Shown: one piece after another, positions 15,433-24,000 of the stretch | Layout: every line of letters starts with the position of its first letter | Numbering within the stretch: the stretch's first letter is position 1 | NCBI GenBank assembly: GCA_964489525.1 | Contig: CAZAYY010000016.1 | Location: 1-64,000, forward strand | Length of the DNA stretch: 64,000 nucleotides | DNA from: CAZAYY01 sp964489525 | GTDB lineage: Bacteria; Chloroflexota; Anaerolineae; Anaerolineales; JABWBV01 | Direction of reading: 5' to 3' | Made by a program: the position numbers and the translations under genes | The notes under the pieces: model-generated | Told to the model about the DNA's origin: nothing | Databases searched by the model: none | What the model saw: only the letters and a program-made list of their open reading frames with translations

Positions 15433-16593
15433 ATGCAATTCTGGATGGTTCCATATTACCTTGCGTTGAAAGAAATCTGGCGCAACCGGGGCCGCTTCCT
15501 GGCGGTATCCATGGTGACAGCCTTGATCACCATCCTGGTGCTGTTTATTGCCGGGCTGGGAGAAGGCCTGGGCAACGGCAACCGGGAGTATCTCTCTAAA
15601 TTAAATGGAGAATTGATCGCCTTTCAAGAAAAATCCGATTTTCTGATTAGCGCGAGCCGGATGCCCAGATCTACCTTAAATGCCGTGCGGCGCGTGGAGG
15701 GTATCGCCAGCGCTGGCCCCCTGGCAATCTCAAACGCAACAATTGTGCTCCCCACAGGAGATGAAAGAGCTGCACTGATTGGTGTTGAGCCAGGCACACC
15801 CACGGAACCCCTGGTGGTGAATGGCCGGCAGCTAAGCACCAACCTTGCCGATGAGGTGATTCTTGAAAGAAGCATCGCCCTGCGCACGGGGCTCGGAACA
15901 GGCGACCCCATTACACTGCGGGTTACACAGGGAACTCGGGATGAGTTTTACACCCTGAAGGTGGTTGGGGTCAGTGATGGGCAGCAGTACGGGCTTCAGC
16001 CTGCTGTGTTTTTACCCTACTTCACCTGGGATAAGGTCCGGCCCAAGTCTGAAGCAGAAATCCGCCAGGCAGATGCGGTCATTAACGTAATCGTCATCAA
16101 GCTGCAAAACCCGGCCGATGCAGAAATTGTCCAACAAAAGTTGGCAAACCAGGTCAGCGGCCTGGAATTGGCCACCATTCAAACTGCCATTGAGAACCTA
16201 CCCGGTTATACCGCCCAACAAAGCACCATCCAAACCCAGGGCATTTTCACCTTGCTAATTGGTCTGTTGGTCATTGCCGGGTTCTTTCAAATTCAAATTT
16301 TACAAAAAGTAGCGCAAATTGGGGTTCTGAAAGCCATTGGGGCAACCAGCCCACTGGTGGGCATTGCTGTTGTATTTCAAATTGTGGTGATCACCACCTT
16401 TGGAGTTTCTGTGGGTTCGGCAATCACCTACCTTTTTGCATTAGCCTTCCCACCAACCGTGCCCATTGTATTCAATGGAACCACAGTTTTGATATCCATC
16501 ATTGCACTGCTGCTCATCGGGCCATTGGGCGGGTTGGTTTCGGTGCGGTATGCAGTCCGGATTGAACCCCTCAAGGCCCTGGGGCTGAGTTAA
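15433..16593 (+). CDS. ABC transporter permease, MacB/FtsX type
   Basis: About 386 residues with the MacB-type layout: one N-terminal helix (near residues 20-45, after LKEIWRNRGRFLAVSMVTAL), a large extracytoplasmic domain (about 45-260), and three C-terminal helices, including the conserved LQKVAQIGVLKAIGATSPLVG coupling segment that contacts the ATPase. The last residues PLKALG are a family signature. It forms the membrane part of a mechanotransmission exporter for peptides, lipids or toxic compounds; the substrate is unknown. A GTG one codon earlier (15430) is a possible alternative start. Central gene of the operon. Confidence 0.85.
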   Translation: MQFWMVPYYLALKEIWRNRGRFLAVSMVTALITILVLFIAGLGEGLGNGNREYLSKLNGELIAFQEKSDFLISASRMPRSTLNAVRRVEGIASAGPLAISNATIVLPTGDERAALIGVEPGTPTEPLVVNGRQLSTNLADEVILERSIALRTGLGTGDPITLRVTQGTRDEFYTLKVVGVSDGQQYGLQPAVFLPYFTWDKVRPKSEAEIRQADAVINVIVIKLQNPADAEIVQQKLANQVSGLELATIQTAIENLPGYTAQQSTIQTQGIFTLLIGLLVIAGFFQIQILQKVAQIGVLKAIGATSPLVGIAVVFQIVVITTFGVSVGSAITYLFALAFPPTVPIVFNGTTVLISIIALLLIGPLGGLVSVRYAVRIEPLKALGLS

Positions 16594-16604
16594 GGAGAAC
16601 GATG

Positions 16605-17339
16605 ATGAGTGAAGTTGCATTAGAAACCCGTAATGTCAAAAAGGTGTACAAAACCAGCGAACTGGGAGAAATTTTCGCGGTCAACGATGTATCTCTGCAG
16701 GTACGCAGAGGCGAATTCGTGGCTCTGGTCGGGCCAAGCGGTTCAGGAAAAACCACCATGCTTTCCATGTTGGCCGCCCTGCTCTCCCCCACGGATGGCC
16801 AATTGTTGTTGGATGGTCGCGACCTGGGACAGGTGAACGAAAAAGAACGGGTTGCCCTGCGCCGGGAAAAAATTGGGTTTACCTTTCAATCTAACAATCT
16901 TGTGCCTTACTTGAGCGCGTTGGAAAATGTAGAATTGATGCTGCGGTTAAACAATAAGCTTGATAAAGCCGGGCGAGTTCGCGCTCGCGAGCTGCTCAGC
17001 CGCCTGGGGCTGGGTGATCGGTTAAACAACCTGCCTTCCCAAATGTCCGGCGGACAGCAGCAGCGGGTTGCGATTGCGCGTGCCCTCATTCACAACCCAT
17101 CCCTGGTGCTGGCAGATGAACCCACCGCCAGCCTGGATACTGAAAGAGCCTACCAGGTAGTGCAAACCTTTGCAACCCTCATCCACGAAAATCAACGGGC
17201 AGGAATCATGGTGACCCACGACTTAAGGATGTGCGAATTTGTAGACAAAGTGTTCCAAATGCGCGATGGCAAACTCGTCCGGGTGATTGAGACCAGGGAT
17301 GAAATTCTGGCGTTTGCCAGGGGCAGCGCAGCCCACTAA
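16605..17339 (+). CDS. ABC transporter ATP-binding protein, MacB/LolD type
   Basis: About 244 residues. The nucleotide-binding motifs are complete: Walker A GPSGSGKTT, Q-loop (FTFQSNNL), signature MSGGQQQRVAIARAL, Walker B LVLADEPTAS and switch His (VTHD). It would dimerise and power the permease encoded just upstream. AAGGAG at 16592-16597 precedes two adjacent ATGs (16602 and 16605); the second has the better spacing. The substrate is set by the permease and adaptor and is not known. Confidence 0.92.
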   Translation: MSEVALETRNVKKVYKTSELGEIFAVNDVSLQVRRGEFVALVGPSGSGKTTMLSMLAALLSPTDGQLLLDGRDLGQVNEKERVALRREKIGFTFQSNNLVPYLSALENVELMLRLNNKLDKAGRVRARELLSRLGLGDRLNNLPSQMSGGQQQRVAIARALIHNPSLVLADEPTASLDTERAYQVVQTFATLIHENQRAGIMVTHDLRMCEFVDKVFQMRDGKLVRVIETRDEILAFARGSAAH

Positions 17340-17381
17340 ACCAGCAGATAGGGGGGCAACCTGTGGTAATATCTGTTTGAT

Positions 17382-18005
17382 ATGAAGCAGGCCCGGAAAA
17401 CCCTTATCTGCCTGGCATTGGTGGCGCTTTTCAGCACAGGCTGTGTGCGGCAGCAAAAAAGCATCCCCACCGCAATACCATTGGTGACGCCTCAGGTCTC
17501 CCCTACCCTGGCGTGGGTTACTTTTACGCCCACTGCCACACCTGCCCCCAGCGCGACCCCCAGTGTGACACTGGCCCCCAGCCAAACCCCAACATCCAGC
17601 CAAACACCTGTCCCCCCTACGCCTACACTTTCCCCCACGATCCCCTTTGATGTCCTGGTGCAAACGCCTTACCCGGCCTGCGAAGATGCATACCTCTCCC
17701 GCCTCCGGCCAGGGCTGCGAGCTTACACCAACCCCCAGCTCCGGGTAGGCATCCGCATTCGAACCCTGCCCGGGTGGAATGGCTACATTCTAAACACCAT
17801 CGCCCCTGGTACCGCTGTAGATATTTTAGAAGGGCCTGAATGTAAAAACAATTGGGTATGGTGGAATGTCCGGGTGGTCAACAGCAACCAACAGGGTTGG
17901 ATGGCAGAAGGCGAAGCCGGGTTGTATTATCTTACACCCTGCTCCCCCGCAAACGAGTGCTACTTCCCATTTAACACCACCACACCCACACCAACAAATC
18001 CATGA
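17382..18005 (+). CDS. Lipoprotein with Thr/Pro linker and SH3-like domain
   Basis: A 207-residue predicted lipoprotein. The signal ends in STGC (lipidated Cys21), followed by about 65 residues rich in Thr, Pro and Ser as a spacer, and a C-terminal domain whose strands (RVGIRIRTLPG, GTAVDILEGPEC, WWNVRVVNSNQQGWMAEGE) match bacterial SH3-like repeats, thought to bind cell-wall or surface polymers. Two Cys pairs may form disulfides. The TAATAT 9 nt before the ATG and lack of a Shine-Dalgarno suggest a very short leader. It follows the exporter operon by 42 bp; association is not clear. Confidence 0.7.
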   Translation: MKQARKTLICLALVALFSTGCVRQQKSIPTAIPLVTPQVSPTLAWVTFTPTATPAPSATPSVTLAPSQTPTSSQTPVPPTPTLSPTIPFDVLVQTPYPACEDAYLSRLRPGLRAYTNPQLRVGIRIRTLPGWNGYILNTIAPGTAVDILEGPECKNNWVWWNVRVVNSNQQGWMAEGEAGLYYLTPCSPANECYFPFNTTTPTPTNP

Positions 18006-18042
18006 AAATTTCAGATTCAGGAACATAAGCAAACGATTTCAT

Positions 18043-19506
18043 ATGAGAACTTTTGAACTCCTCATCCCCCTGGCTTTACTGCTCTGGCTGTTTTGGCAAA
18101 CCAGGAAACACACCTGGAACGGCCCTTATTATCCCATGGCTGCATTGGGATTGGTTGGCTTGCATTTCATCTTTGAAGGATACCGCTGGCAGATGATACC
18201 CTTATACATCATCACCCTGACTGTCATTGGTATCTCAACCTGGCAGTGGTTCGCACAGCGGAAAACCAACACCCAAAAACCAGGCCGCAAAATTCAGACC
18301 AACCTGAAAACGCCCAACATCAAACCAGCGCTGAGTAAAGGCCGGCTGGTTTTAGTGGTCCTTACCACCATTTTTGTTTTCCTGGGAGTTGGGTTAGCCG
18401 CTGCCTTTCCTGTGCCTCGCATTCGCCCACCCGAAGGCAAATTAAAAGTAGGCACCACCAGCTTCAGCCTATTGGACGCAGCACGGCAAGAAATTTGGGC
18501 CGATAACCCCAACCTGCCGCGCAGCTTGATGCTTCAGGCCTGGTACCCAACTGAAAACACCGCAAACCTGCAGAAAGCACCCTGGATGGATAACATAGAA
18601 ATTATTGCCCCAAAAATTTCGGAATGGATTGGCATGCCAGACTGGTTTTTGAGCCACTTGCAATACAGCCTATCGAATTCCTACCTGGATGCGCCCCTCT
18701 CGAATGCCCTGGAAAAATATCCGGTGGTGTTGTTTTCGCATGGCCGGGGTGGGTTTCGGGCGCAAAACACCTTTCAATTTGAAGCCCTGGCATCTGAAGG
18801 CATCGTGGTGATCTCCATTGAACACCCCTATGGATCCGTTGTCAGCATTTTCCCGGATGGCAGCGTTGCCAATTTTAACCCCAACAACCTGCCCCCTGAT
18901 GAGACCCCCCTGGAAGAATACGAAATTACTGCAAATATTCTGGTTTCCCAATGGGTCGAAGACATTGGTTTCGTATTAGACGCACTGGCTCTCAACAACC
19001 AGGCTGGCCCGGCCGGCTTCCTTGCAAACCGGCTTGACCTTAACCGGGTGGGCCTGATGGGACATTCTACCGGAGGGGCAGCGATTACTGAGTTCTGCGC
19101 AGATGACCCGCGCTGCATTGCTGGCCTTGGCCTGGACACCTGGACCCGTCCAATTTCTAAACAGGTCTTGAGCGCGGGTCCGCAGCAGCCTTTTGTGTTT
19201 ATGTTCAGTTCCGATTGGCCCTCCGAACGGAACTGGGAACTCTTTAACGAGCTGTATTCCACAAGCTCAAAATCAGCAGCCTTTGTAATTGAAGGCACGG
19301 ATCATTATGATTTTACCGACCTGCCTGCCCTCAGCCCGTTTGCCCCACAGCTGGGCTTAAAAGGCCCACTGAACGCGGCTCGCGTTCAAACCATCATCCT
19401 GGACTATACAACCACCTTTTTCAAACGGGCTTTTTCATCGGATTTTTCCAGCCCCTGGCTGCCGCAAACCGATTATTCTGAAGTTCGCACGCTGCCAAGG
19501 CCATAA
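18043..19506 (+). CDS. Membrane-anchored PAF-acetylhydrolase-like alpha/beta hydrolase
   Basis: About 487 residues. The first 130 have four hydrophobic helices (start chosen at the ATG at 18043, where the first helix begins; an earlier in-frame start would lie inside the preceding gene). The rest is an alpha/beta hydrolase of the platelet-activating-factor acetylhydrolase type: oxyanion loop FSHGRGGFRAQ, nucleophile elbow GHSTGG, and a late TDHYDF with the probable catalytic His. It would hydrolyse short acyl esters on phospholipids or similar substrates at the membrane surface. Single gene between the SH3-like lipoprotein and the P1 peptidase, all on the same strand. Confidence 0.75.
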   Translation: MRTFELLIPLALLLWLFWQTRKHTWNGPYYPMAALGLVGLHFIFEGYRWQMIPLYIITLTVIGISTWQWFAQRKTNTQKPGRKIQTNLKTPNIKPALSKGRLVLVVLTTIFVFLGVGLAAAFPVPRIRPPEGKLKVGTTSFSLLDAARQEIWADNPNLPRSLMLQAWYPTENTANLQKAPWMDNIEIIAPKISEWIGMPDWFLSHLQYSLSNSYLDAPLSNALEKYPVVLFSHGRGGFRAQNTFQFEALASEGIVVISIEHPYGSVVSIFPDGSVANFNPNNLPPDETPLEEYEITANILVSQWVEDIGFVLDALALNNQAGPAGFLANRLDLNRVGLMGHSTGGAAITEFCADDPRCIAGLGLDTWTRPISKQVLSAGPQQPFVFMFSSDWPSERNWELFNELYSTSSKSAAFVIEGTDHYDFTDLPALSPFAPQLGLKGPLNAARVQTIILDYTTTFFKRAFSSDFSSPWLPQTDYSEVRTLPRP

Positions 19507-19539
19507 AAGCACTTATATGAATTAATTAACGGAGGATGT

Positions 19540-20634
19540 ATGTTGGCTGAAAATTCATCTGAACCCAGATTGCGCGACCTGGGGATTGCCCCTGGCAGTT
19601 ATCCTCCAGGCCCGAAGAATGCGATCACCGATGTGCCTGATATTCTGGTTGGACACACCACCCTGGTCTGGGATACGCCGCGGGTCGCCCGTACAGGGGT
19701 GACGGTAATCTTGCCCAGGCGGGGAAACATCTGGCGAGAATATGCCCCAGCAGGGATTTTTTCTTTCAACGGCTGTGGCGAGTTAACCGGCTCGCACTGG
19801 ATCGCAGAATCTGGAATGCTCACCTCCCCGATTGCCCTGACAAATACCGGGCAGGTGGGCACCGTTTATCAAACCCTTTCTCAATACGGCCAGGAAAAAG
19901 GGTTTACCGATGACTTTGCGCTACCGGTGGTTGGCGAAACGTATGATGGATGGCTAAACGACATCGAAGCCTTGCACATAACCCCGGATCATGTTGTGGC
20001 CGCCATCGATAAAGCCTCCGATGGGCCGGTTGACGAAGGCAGCGTCGGTGGTGGAACAGGGATGATCTGCCACGAATTCAAAGGAGGCATCGGAACTGCC
20101 TCTCGAGTGGTAAACACAAAAGCCGGGACCTTCATCCTGGGAGCCCTGGTTCAGGCCAACTATGGTAACCGAAGGCTGCTTCAGGTGAATGGCATTCCGG
20201 TAGGAAGAATCCTGGGAACCGAAGTCATCCCAAGTCCTTGGGCAAGGATTGAACCCAAAGCAGGCTCAATCATCGTGGTAATTGCCACCAATGCGCCCTT
20301 AATGCCAATTCAATGCCAGCGGCTGGCAAAAAGGGCAACCGTCGGCCTGGCACGCGTGGGTGGCACAGGTCACAATGGCAGTGGGGATCTCTTTCTTGCA
20401 TTTTCTACCGGGAACGCCATCCCCGCTGAGACCCAAGAACTGCTGACCCTCCAGGCATTGCACTCGAATCACATCAGCCCTTTATTGGATGCCGCTGCCG
20501 AAGCCGTTGAAGAGGCCATCCTCAATGCCCTGGTGGCCGCCCGAACGACCACAGGGTATAAAGGAAGGACTGCATACGCCCTGCCCACCGATAGGCTGGC
20601 AGCATTGGCTGAACTTTATAAAAATATTGGGTAA
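19540..20634 (+). CDS. P1 family peptidase, DmpA-like aminopeptidase
   Basis: A 364-residue member of the DmpA / beta-aminopeptidase family (L-aminopeptidase D-Ala-esterase). These Ntn-type enzymes cut themselves to expose a catalytic Ser. Seen: the N-terminal RDLGI and ITDVPDILVGHT, the GSVGGGTGMICHEFKGGIGTASR segment, GALVQANYG, and GSIIVVIATNAPL where the Gly-Ser at 242-243 is the expected cleavage and catalytic site. GTGHNGSGD follows. It would release N-terminal D-amino acids or beta-amino acids from peptides, possibly serving peptide scavenging. GGAGG just before the ATG supports the start. The mutarotase-like gene starts 12 bp later. Confidence 0.85.
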   Translation: MLAENSSEPRLRDLGIAPGSYPPGPKNAITDVPDILVGHTTLVWDTPRVARTGVTVILPRRGNIWREYAPAGIFSFNGCGELTGSHWIAESGMLTSPIALTNTGQVGTVYQTLSQYGQEKGFTDDFALPVVGETYDGWLNDIEALHITPDHVVAAIDKASDGPVDEGSVGGGTGMICHEFKGGIGTASRVVNTKAGTFILGALVQANYGNRRLLQVNGIPVGRILGTEVIPSPWARIEPKAGSIIVVIATNAPLMPIQCQRLAKRATVGLARVGGTGHNGSGDLFLAFSTGNAIPAETQELLTLQALHSNHISPLLDAAAEAVEEAILNALVAARTTTGYKGRTAYALPTDRLAALAELYKNIG

Positions 20635-20646
20635 AATTGGCTCTGT

Positions 20647-21549
20647 ATGAATGATCACCCGTCTTTTTACGAAATGCCGGTTTACCGGCTTTCCAACCAA
20701 CACCTGGGGCTGGACCTGCTGCTCCACGCCGGGCCGCGTATTGTAAGGCTTTTTACAATCAACCCGGCCGGGCAACCCGGGCAAAATCTGTTGGCTGAAA
20801 CGCCCGATTTTAAGTGGCAAACCCCCAATGGCACCTACACGCTGTATGGCGGCCACCGTTTGTGGCGCGCCCCAGAAGACGCGGAATTTAGCGCAATACC
20901 CGATGAAGGGAAGATGCGGGTAGAGGAAATTGCCAATGGGATCAAGATCTTTGGTGAAATTGAAAAACAGAGCGGTTTGCAGAAAATTCTGGACATTAAG
21001 CTTAACCCACAAAAACCAGGGCTACACCTGCGGCATACCCTCTTGATGCACAAACCAGGTGAGATTGAAGCCGCTGCCTGGGGGATTACCCAGCTTCCAT
21101 TAGGTGGGGTGGCAGTTTTACCCTTGCGTGGTAATAGCCCGACGGGCAAATTGCTGCCCGATCGGAATTTGGTTTTATGGCCCTACAGCCAGATCAACGA
21201 TCCAAGGTTTATTTTCCGTAATGACAGCCTCGCGATTCGTGGCATTGCTGAAATGCCTGCCTTAAAAGCAGGTACCTTTTGCACTGCAGGCTGGGCTGCT
21301 TATTGTAGAAATGGGACAGCCCTGGTAAAACGGTTCACCCCCCAACCAGGCACCTCCCATCCCGACCGGGGCTGCAACGTGGAAGTATATGTCAACCATT
21401 CTTTTTTGGAATTGGAAACCCTTGGTCCGGTAACTCGCATGAAGCAAGGCCAGGCTGCAACCCTCGCCGAAACCTGGGAAATTCTCACGGGGCTTGCAGA
21501 AAACCCCGAAGAAGCTGGGAACAAATTGCTTCTAAGCATGCAACCCTGA
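20647..21549 (+). CDS. Galactose-mutarotase-like protein, DUF4380 type
   Basis: A 300-residue beta-sandwich protein. The GPRIVRLF and YGGHRLWRAPEDAE segments match the DUF4380 group, relatives of aldose epimerases that have lost or changed their catalytic residues. I see no canonical epimerase His-Glu pair, so the reaction is unknown; it may bind or isomerise sugars. It sits between a P1 peptidase and a family-1 glycosidase, and sugar metabolism with the latter is plausible. No Shine-Dalgarno is evident; TAAAAT 9 nt upstream of the ATG may indicate a short leader, though translation could also be coupled to the preceding gene. Confidence 0.6.
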   Translation: MNDHPSFYEMPVYRLSNQHLGLDLLLHAGPRIVRLFTINPAGQPGQNLLAETPDFKWQTPNGTYTLYGGHRLWRAPEDAEFSAIPDEGKMRVEEIANGIKIFGEIEKQSGLQKILDIKLNPQKPGLHLRHTLLMHKPGEIEAAAWGITQLPLGGVAVLPLRGNSPTGKLLPDRNLVLWPYSQINDPRFIFRNDSLAIRGIAEMPALKAGTFCTAGWAAYCRNGTALVKRFTPQPGTSHPDRGCNVEVYVNHSFLELETLGPVTRMKQGQAATLAETWEILTGLAENPEEAGNKLLLSMQP

Positions 21550-21600
21550 CCCGCTTACAATCCGTGCAATCACAAAATTTTTTGATTAAGGAATTTGACG

Positions 21601-22974
21601 ATGACCCATCCCAAAATATTTCCGGAAGGTTTCACCTGGGGCGCTGCTACTGCCGCTTTCCAGGTTGAGGGCGCATTCAATGTAGACGGCCGCGGAGAGT
21701 CTATTTGGGATCGCTTTTGTAAAACCCCTGGAAACGTAAAAAATCAGGATACAGGGGAGATCGCCTGCGATCATTACCATCGCTACCCTGAAGATATTCA
21801 AATTCTCAAAGAATTGGGTGTCAAGGCTTATCGCTTTTCGATCGCCTGGCCGCGCATTTTGCCTGCAGGTAGAGGAAAACCCAACCCCAAAGGCCTCGAT
21901 TTTTATCAACGCCTTGTGGATGCCCTGCTTGAGGCAGGCATTCAACCCTGGGCAACCTTGTACCATTGGGACCTGCCCCAGGTTTTGGAAGACGAAGGCG
22001 GTTGGCCTGTACGGGCAACCAGCGAGGCTTTTGTCCACTATGCCGACATTGTCACTCGTGCCCTCGGCGACCGTGTAAAACACTGGATGACCCACAACGA
22101 ACCCTGGGTCATTTCCTTCCTGGGATACCAGAACGGTGAGCATGCCCCCGGGCGAAAATCCTGGCCTGATGCCCTGGCCACTTCGCACCACCTTTTACTC
22201 AGCCACGGCTGGGTGGTTCCGATCATCCGGCAAAACAGCCCGGGGTGCGAAGTGGGCATTGTGCTGAACACCGGCCCTGGCCAGCCGGCATCCCCCTCCG
22301 CAGCCGATTACGACGCATTTCGCTGGCATGATGGATACCAACACCGTTGGTGGCTCGACCCACTCTATGGCAGGGGTTACCCGGCCGATATGCTGCGCGA
22401 CTTTGAGGCGGCCGGCTACCTGCCAATAAACTGGGGTGAAATCGTCCAGCCTGGGGACCCAAAAACCATCGCAGTTCAAACCGATTTCCTGGCTTTGAAT
22501 TACTACAACCGTGTTATTTCCCGGAACCCCATGATTCCAGAAAGCGAAAACCTGCCTCGAACCGTATTCTTGAGCACCGAAAAAACCGAAATGGATTGGG
22601 AGGTTTGGCCAGAAGGATTGTATCGCCTGTTAAACCGGGTGTATTTTGAATATCAGCCGCCCAAATTATTCATTACAGAAAATGGGGCGAGCTATTCCGA
22701 TGGACCCTCAACGGATGGCCAGGTGCACGATGACCGGCGGATCAGCTACATTCAACGCCACCTGGAGCAGGCCTGGCGGGCCATCCAGGTGGGGGTTCCT
22801 TTGCAGGGATATTTTTATTGGTCGCTCATGGACAACTTTGAATGGGCCCACGGATACAGCCAGCGTTTTGGGCTGGTATGGATTGATTACCTTACCCAAA
22901 AACGAATCATAAAAGATTCAGGGCGATATTACCAAAAGGTAATTGCCGGGAATGGTTTGCCCGGAACGGGCTAA
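21601..22974 (+). CDS. Family 1 glycoside hydrolase (beta-glucosidase type)
   Basis: A 457-residue GH1 (beta/alpha)8-barrel enzyme. Both catalytic glutamates are present: acid/base E167 in THNEPW and nucleophile E360 in FITENGAS. The N-terminal signature FTWGAATAAFQVEGA and the C-terminal WSLMDNFEWAHGY are typical of beta-glucosidases and beta-galactosidases. No signal peptide is present, so it acts in the cytoplasm on imported disaccharides. The start is the ATG at 21601 (AAGGA about 9 nt upstream) rather than the TTG two codons earlier. Its stop overlaps by 4 nt with the convergent CcdA-like gene. Confidence 0.93.
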   Translation: MTHPKIFPEGFTWGAATAAFQVEGAFNVDGRGESIWDRFCKTPGNVKNQDTGEIACDHYHRYPEDIQILKELGVKAYRFSIAWPRILPAGRGKPNPKGLDFYQRLVDALLEAGIQPWATLYHWDLPQVLEDEGGWPVRATSEAFVHYADIVTRALGDRVKHWMTHNEPWVISFLGYQNGEHAPGRKSWPDALATSHHLLLSHGWVVPIIRQNSPGCEVGIVLNTGPGQPASPSAADYDAFRWHDGYQHRWWLDPLYGRGYPADMLRDFEAAGYLPINWGEIVQPGDPKTIAVQTDFLALNYYNRVISRNPMIPESENLPRTVFLSTEKTEMDWEVWPEGLYRLLNRVYFEYQPPKLFITENGASYSDGPSTDGQVHDDRRISYIQRHLEQAWRAIQVGVPLQGYFYWSLMDNFEWAHGYSQRFGLVWIDYLTQKRIIKDSGRYYQKVIAGNGLPGTG

Positions 22975-23729
22975 TCTTGCAATGCGTGAGCGCTCAGGTG
23001 GCCGATATAAGCGGGAACCAGGGGCAGCACGCAAGGGGACAAGAAGGATATCAGCCCGGCCAGTACGGCAATCCAATAATTGGGTGTGGCTGCCATTCCC
23101 AACGGAAGCTCCACAAAAAGACCGTTGCGCTGGCCCCAAATGGCAATCCAGGTGAGGGTATTGGTTAACAGCATCACACCCAGCAGAATCATCAAAAGCC
23201 CACTGGCAATTTGCACCGGACGAATCAGGGGCTGCATTTTGCGAACCCGGTGTGCTGCCCCCTCCAGCCCCAACGCGATCAACAAAAATGGAACACTCAT
23301 GCCTAAAGCATATCCACTGGAAAGAATCATCGCCTGGCCAGACTGCCCCTCGGCCAACCCAAGGGTGAGAATCGCGCCAAGCGACGTCCCAATGCAGGGC
23401 GACCAACCCGAAGCAAAAAACACACCTAATAACCCGGATGCGGCCAACCCACTGCTACCGCGCCCCATCCACGCCGGGCGGGTATCGTAATACAACCAGG
23501 GAATTTTGATCAAATCCAGGGTGAACAGGCCGAATATTATCACAACCACCCCACCCACCCTGGCAAGGATAGACTTGTATTCAGCAAACATCGAACCGAG
23601 AACTGTGGCGGCCCCACCCCAACCCACGATGAAAATTAAAGAAAAACCAACCACAAACGCCAACGCATTGGCAAACACCAGCGCCCGTTGGCGGTTGGTC
23701 ACTTTCGAGTTCAATGTGGTAACAGACAT
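22971..23729 (-). CDS. CcdA-like thiol-disulfide transporter with permuted topology
   Basis: A 252-residue membrane protein with the sequence pattern of CcdA, which passes electrons across the membrane for cytochrome c maturation or disulfide reduction. In known CcdA, helix 1 with a SPCVLPLVPA-type motif comes first and the WxPCIG motif comes in the second half. Here the order is reversed: the protein starts at what is normally helix 2 (ANALAFVVGFSLIF), SGWSPCIGTS is at residues 108-116, and LSPCVLPLVPAYIGH closes the protein at 230-244. No SPC motif exists upstream of the start (stop codon found in frame nearby). Both reactive cysteines are retained. This looks like a circular permutation, perhaps from a tandem duplicate. 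No thioredoxin-like partner is adjacent. Confidence 0.8.
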   Translation of the reverse strand: MSVTTLNSKVTNRQRALVFANALAFVVGFSLIFIVGWGGAATVLGSMFAEYKSILARVGGVVVIIFGLFTLDLIKIPWLYYDTRPAWMGRGSSGLAASGLLGVFFASGWSPCIGTSLGAILTLGLAEGQSGQAMILSSGYALGMSVPFLLIALGLEGAAHRVRKMQPLIRPVQIASGLLMILLGVMLLTNTLTWIAIWGQRNGLFVELPLGMAATPNYWIAVLAGLISFLSPCVLPLVPAYIGHLSAHALQD

Positions 23730-23899
23730 ATCTAGCAGCTCCTCATTATAGTTCAGGCAACCGGTTGCAAATAGCTAAAAAAAGCAAGACACTTTAAGCG
23801 GGTTGCTTTCAAAAATCGCCGGCAAAGCCCGGCAGCTTTCTGCAATCCCTTTCGCCGATTTACTTGGACTAATTTACTCCAAGATTCAAAGTAATTCAA

Positions 23900-23936
23900 G
23901 GTACACATGTCCCTTTTTTAGGGGGACAAATGTACC
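23900..23936. repeat. Inverted repeat, candidate operator of the HTH-MGMT gene
   Basis: Arms GGTACACATGTCCC (23900-23913) and GGGACAAATGTACC (23923-23936) pair at 12 of 14 positions around a 9-nt T-rich loop. It lies in the divergent gap between the CcdA-like and HTH-MGMT genes, about 65 bp before the latter's start. Being near an AraC-type regulator, it could be its binding site. Confidence 0.4.
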
Positions 23937-23988
23937 CGCGTTGTAAAAACAGCGCAAGATTCGGGTGGCAAAGGCAGCCCGGTTGGTG

Positions 23989-23994
23989 TACACT
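23989..23994 (+). promoter_or_regulatory. -10-like box giving an apparently leaderless transcript
   Basis: TACACT, preceded by TG, is exactly 6 nt before the ATG at 24001, with no good Shine-Dalgarno. Confidence 0.45.
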
Positions 23995-24000
23995 TGGAAC

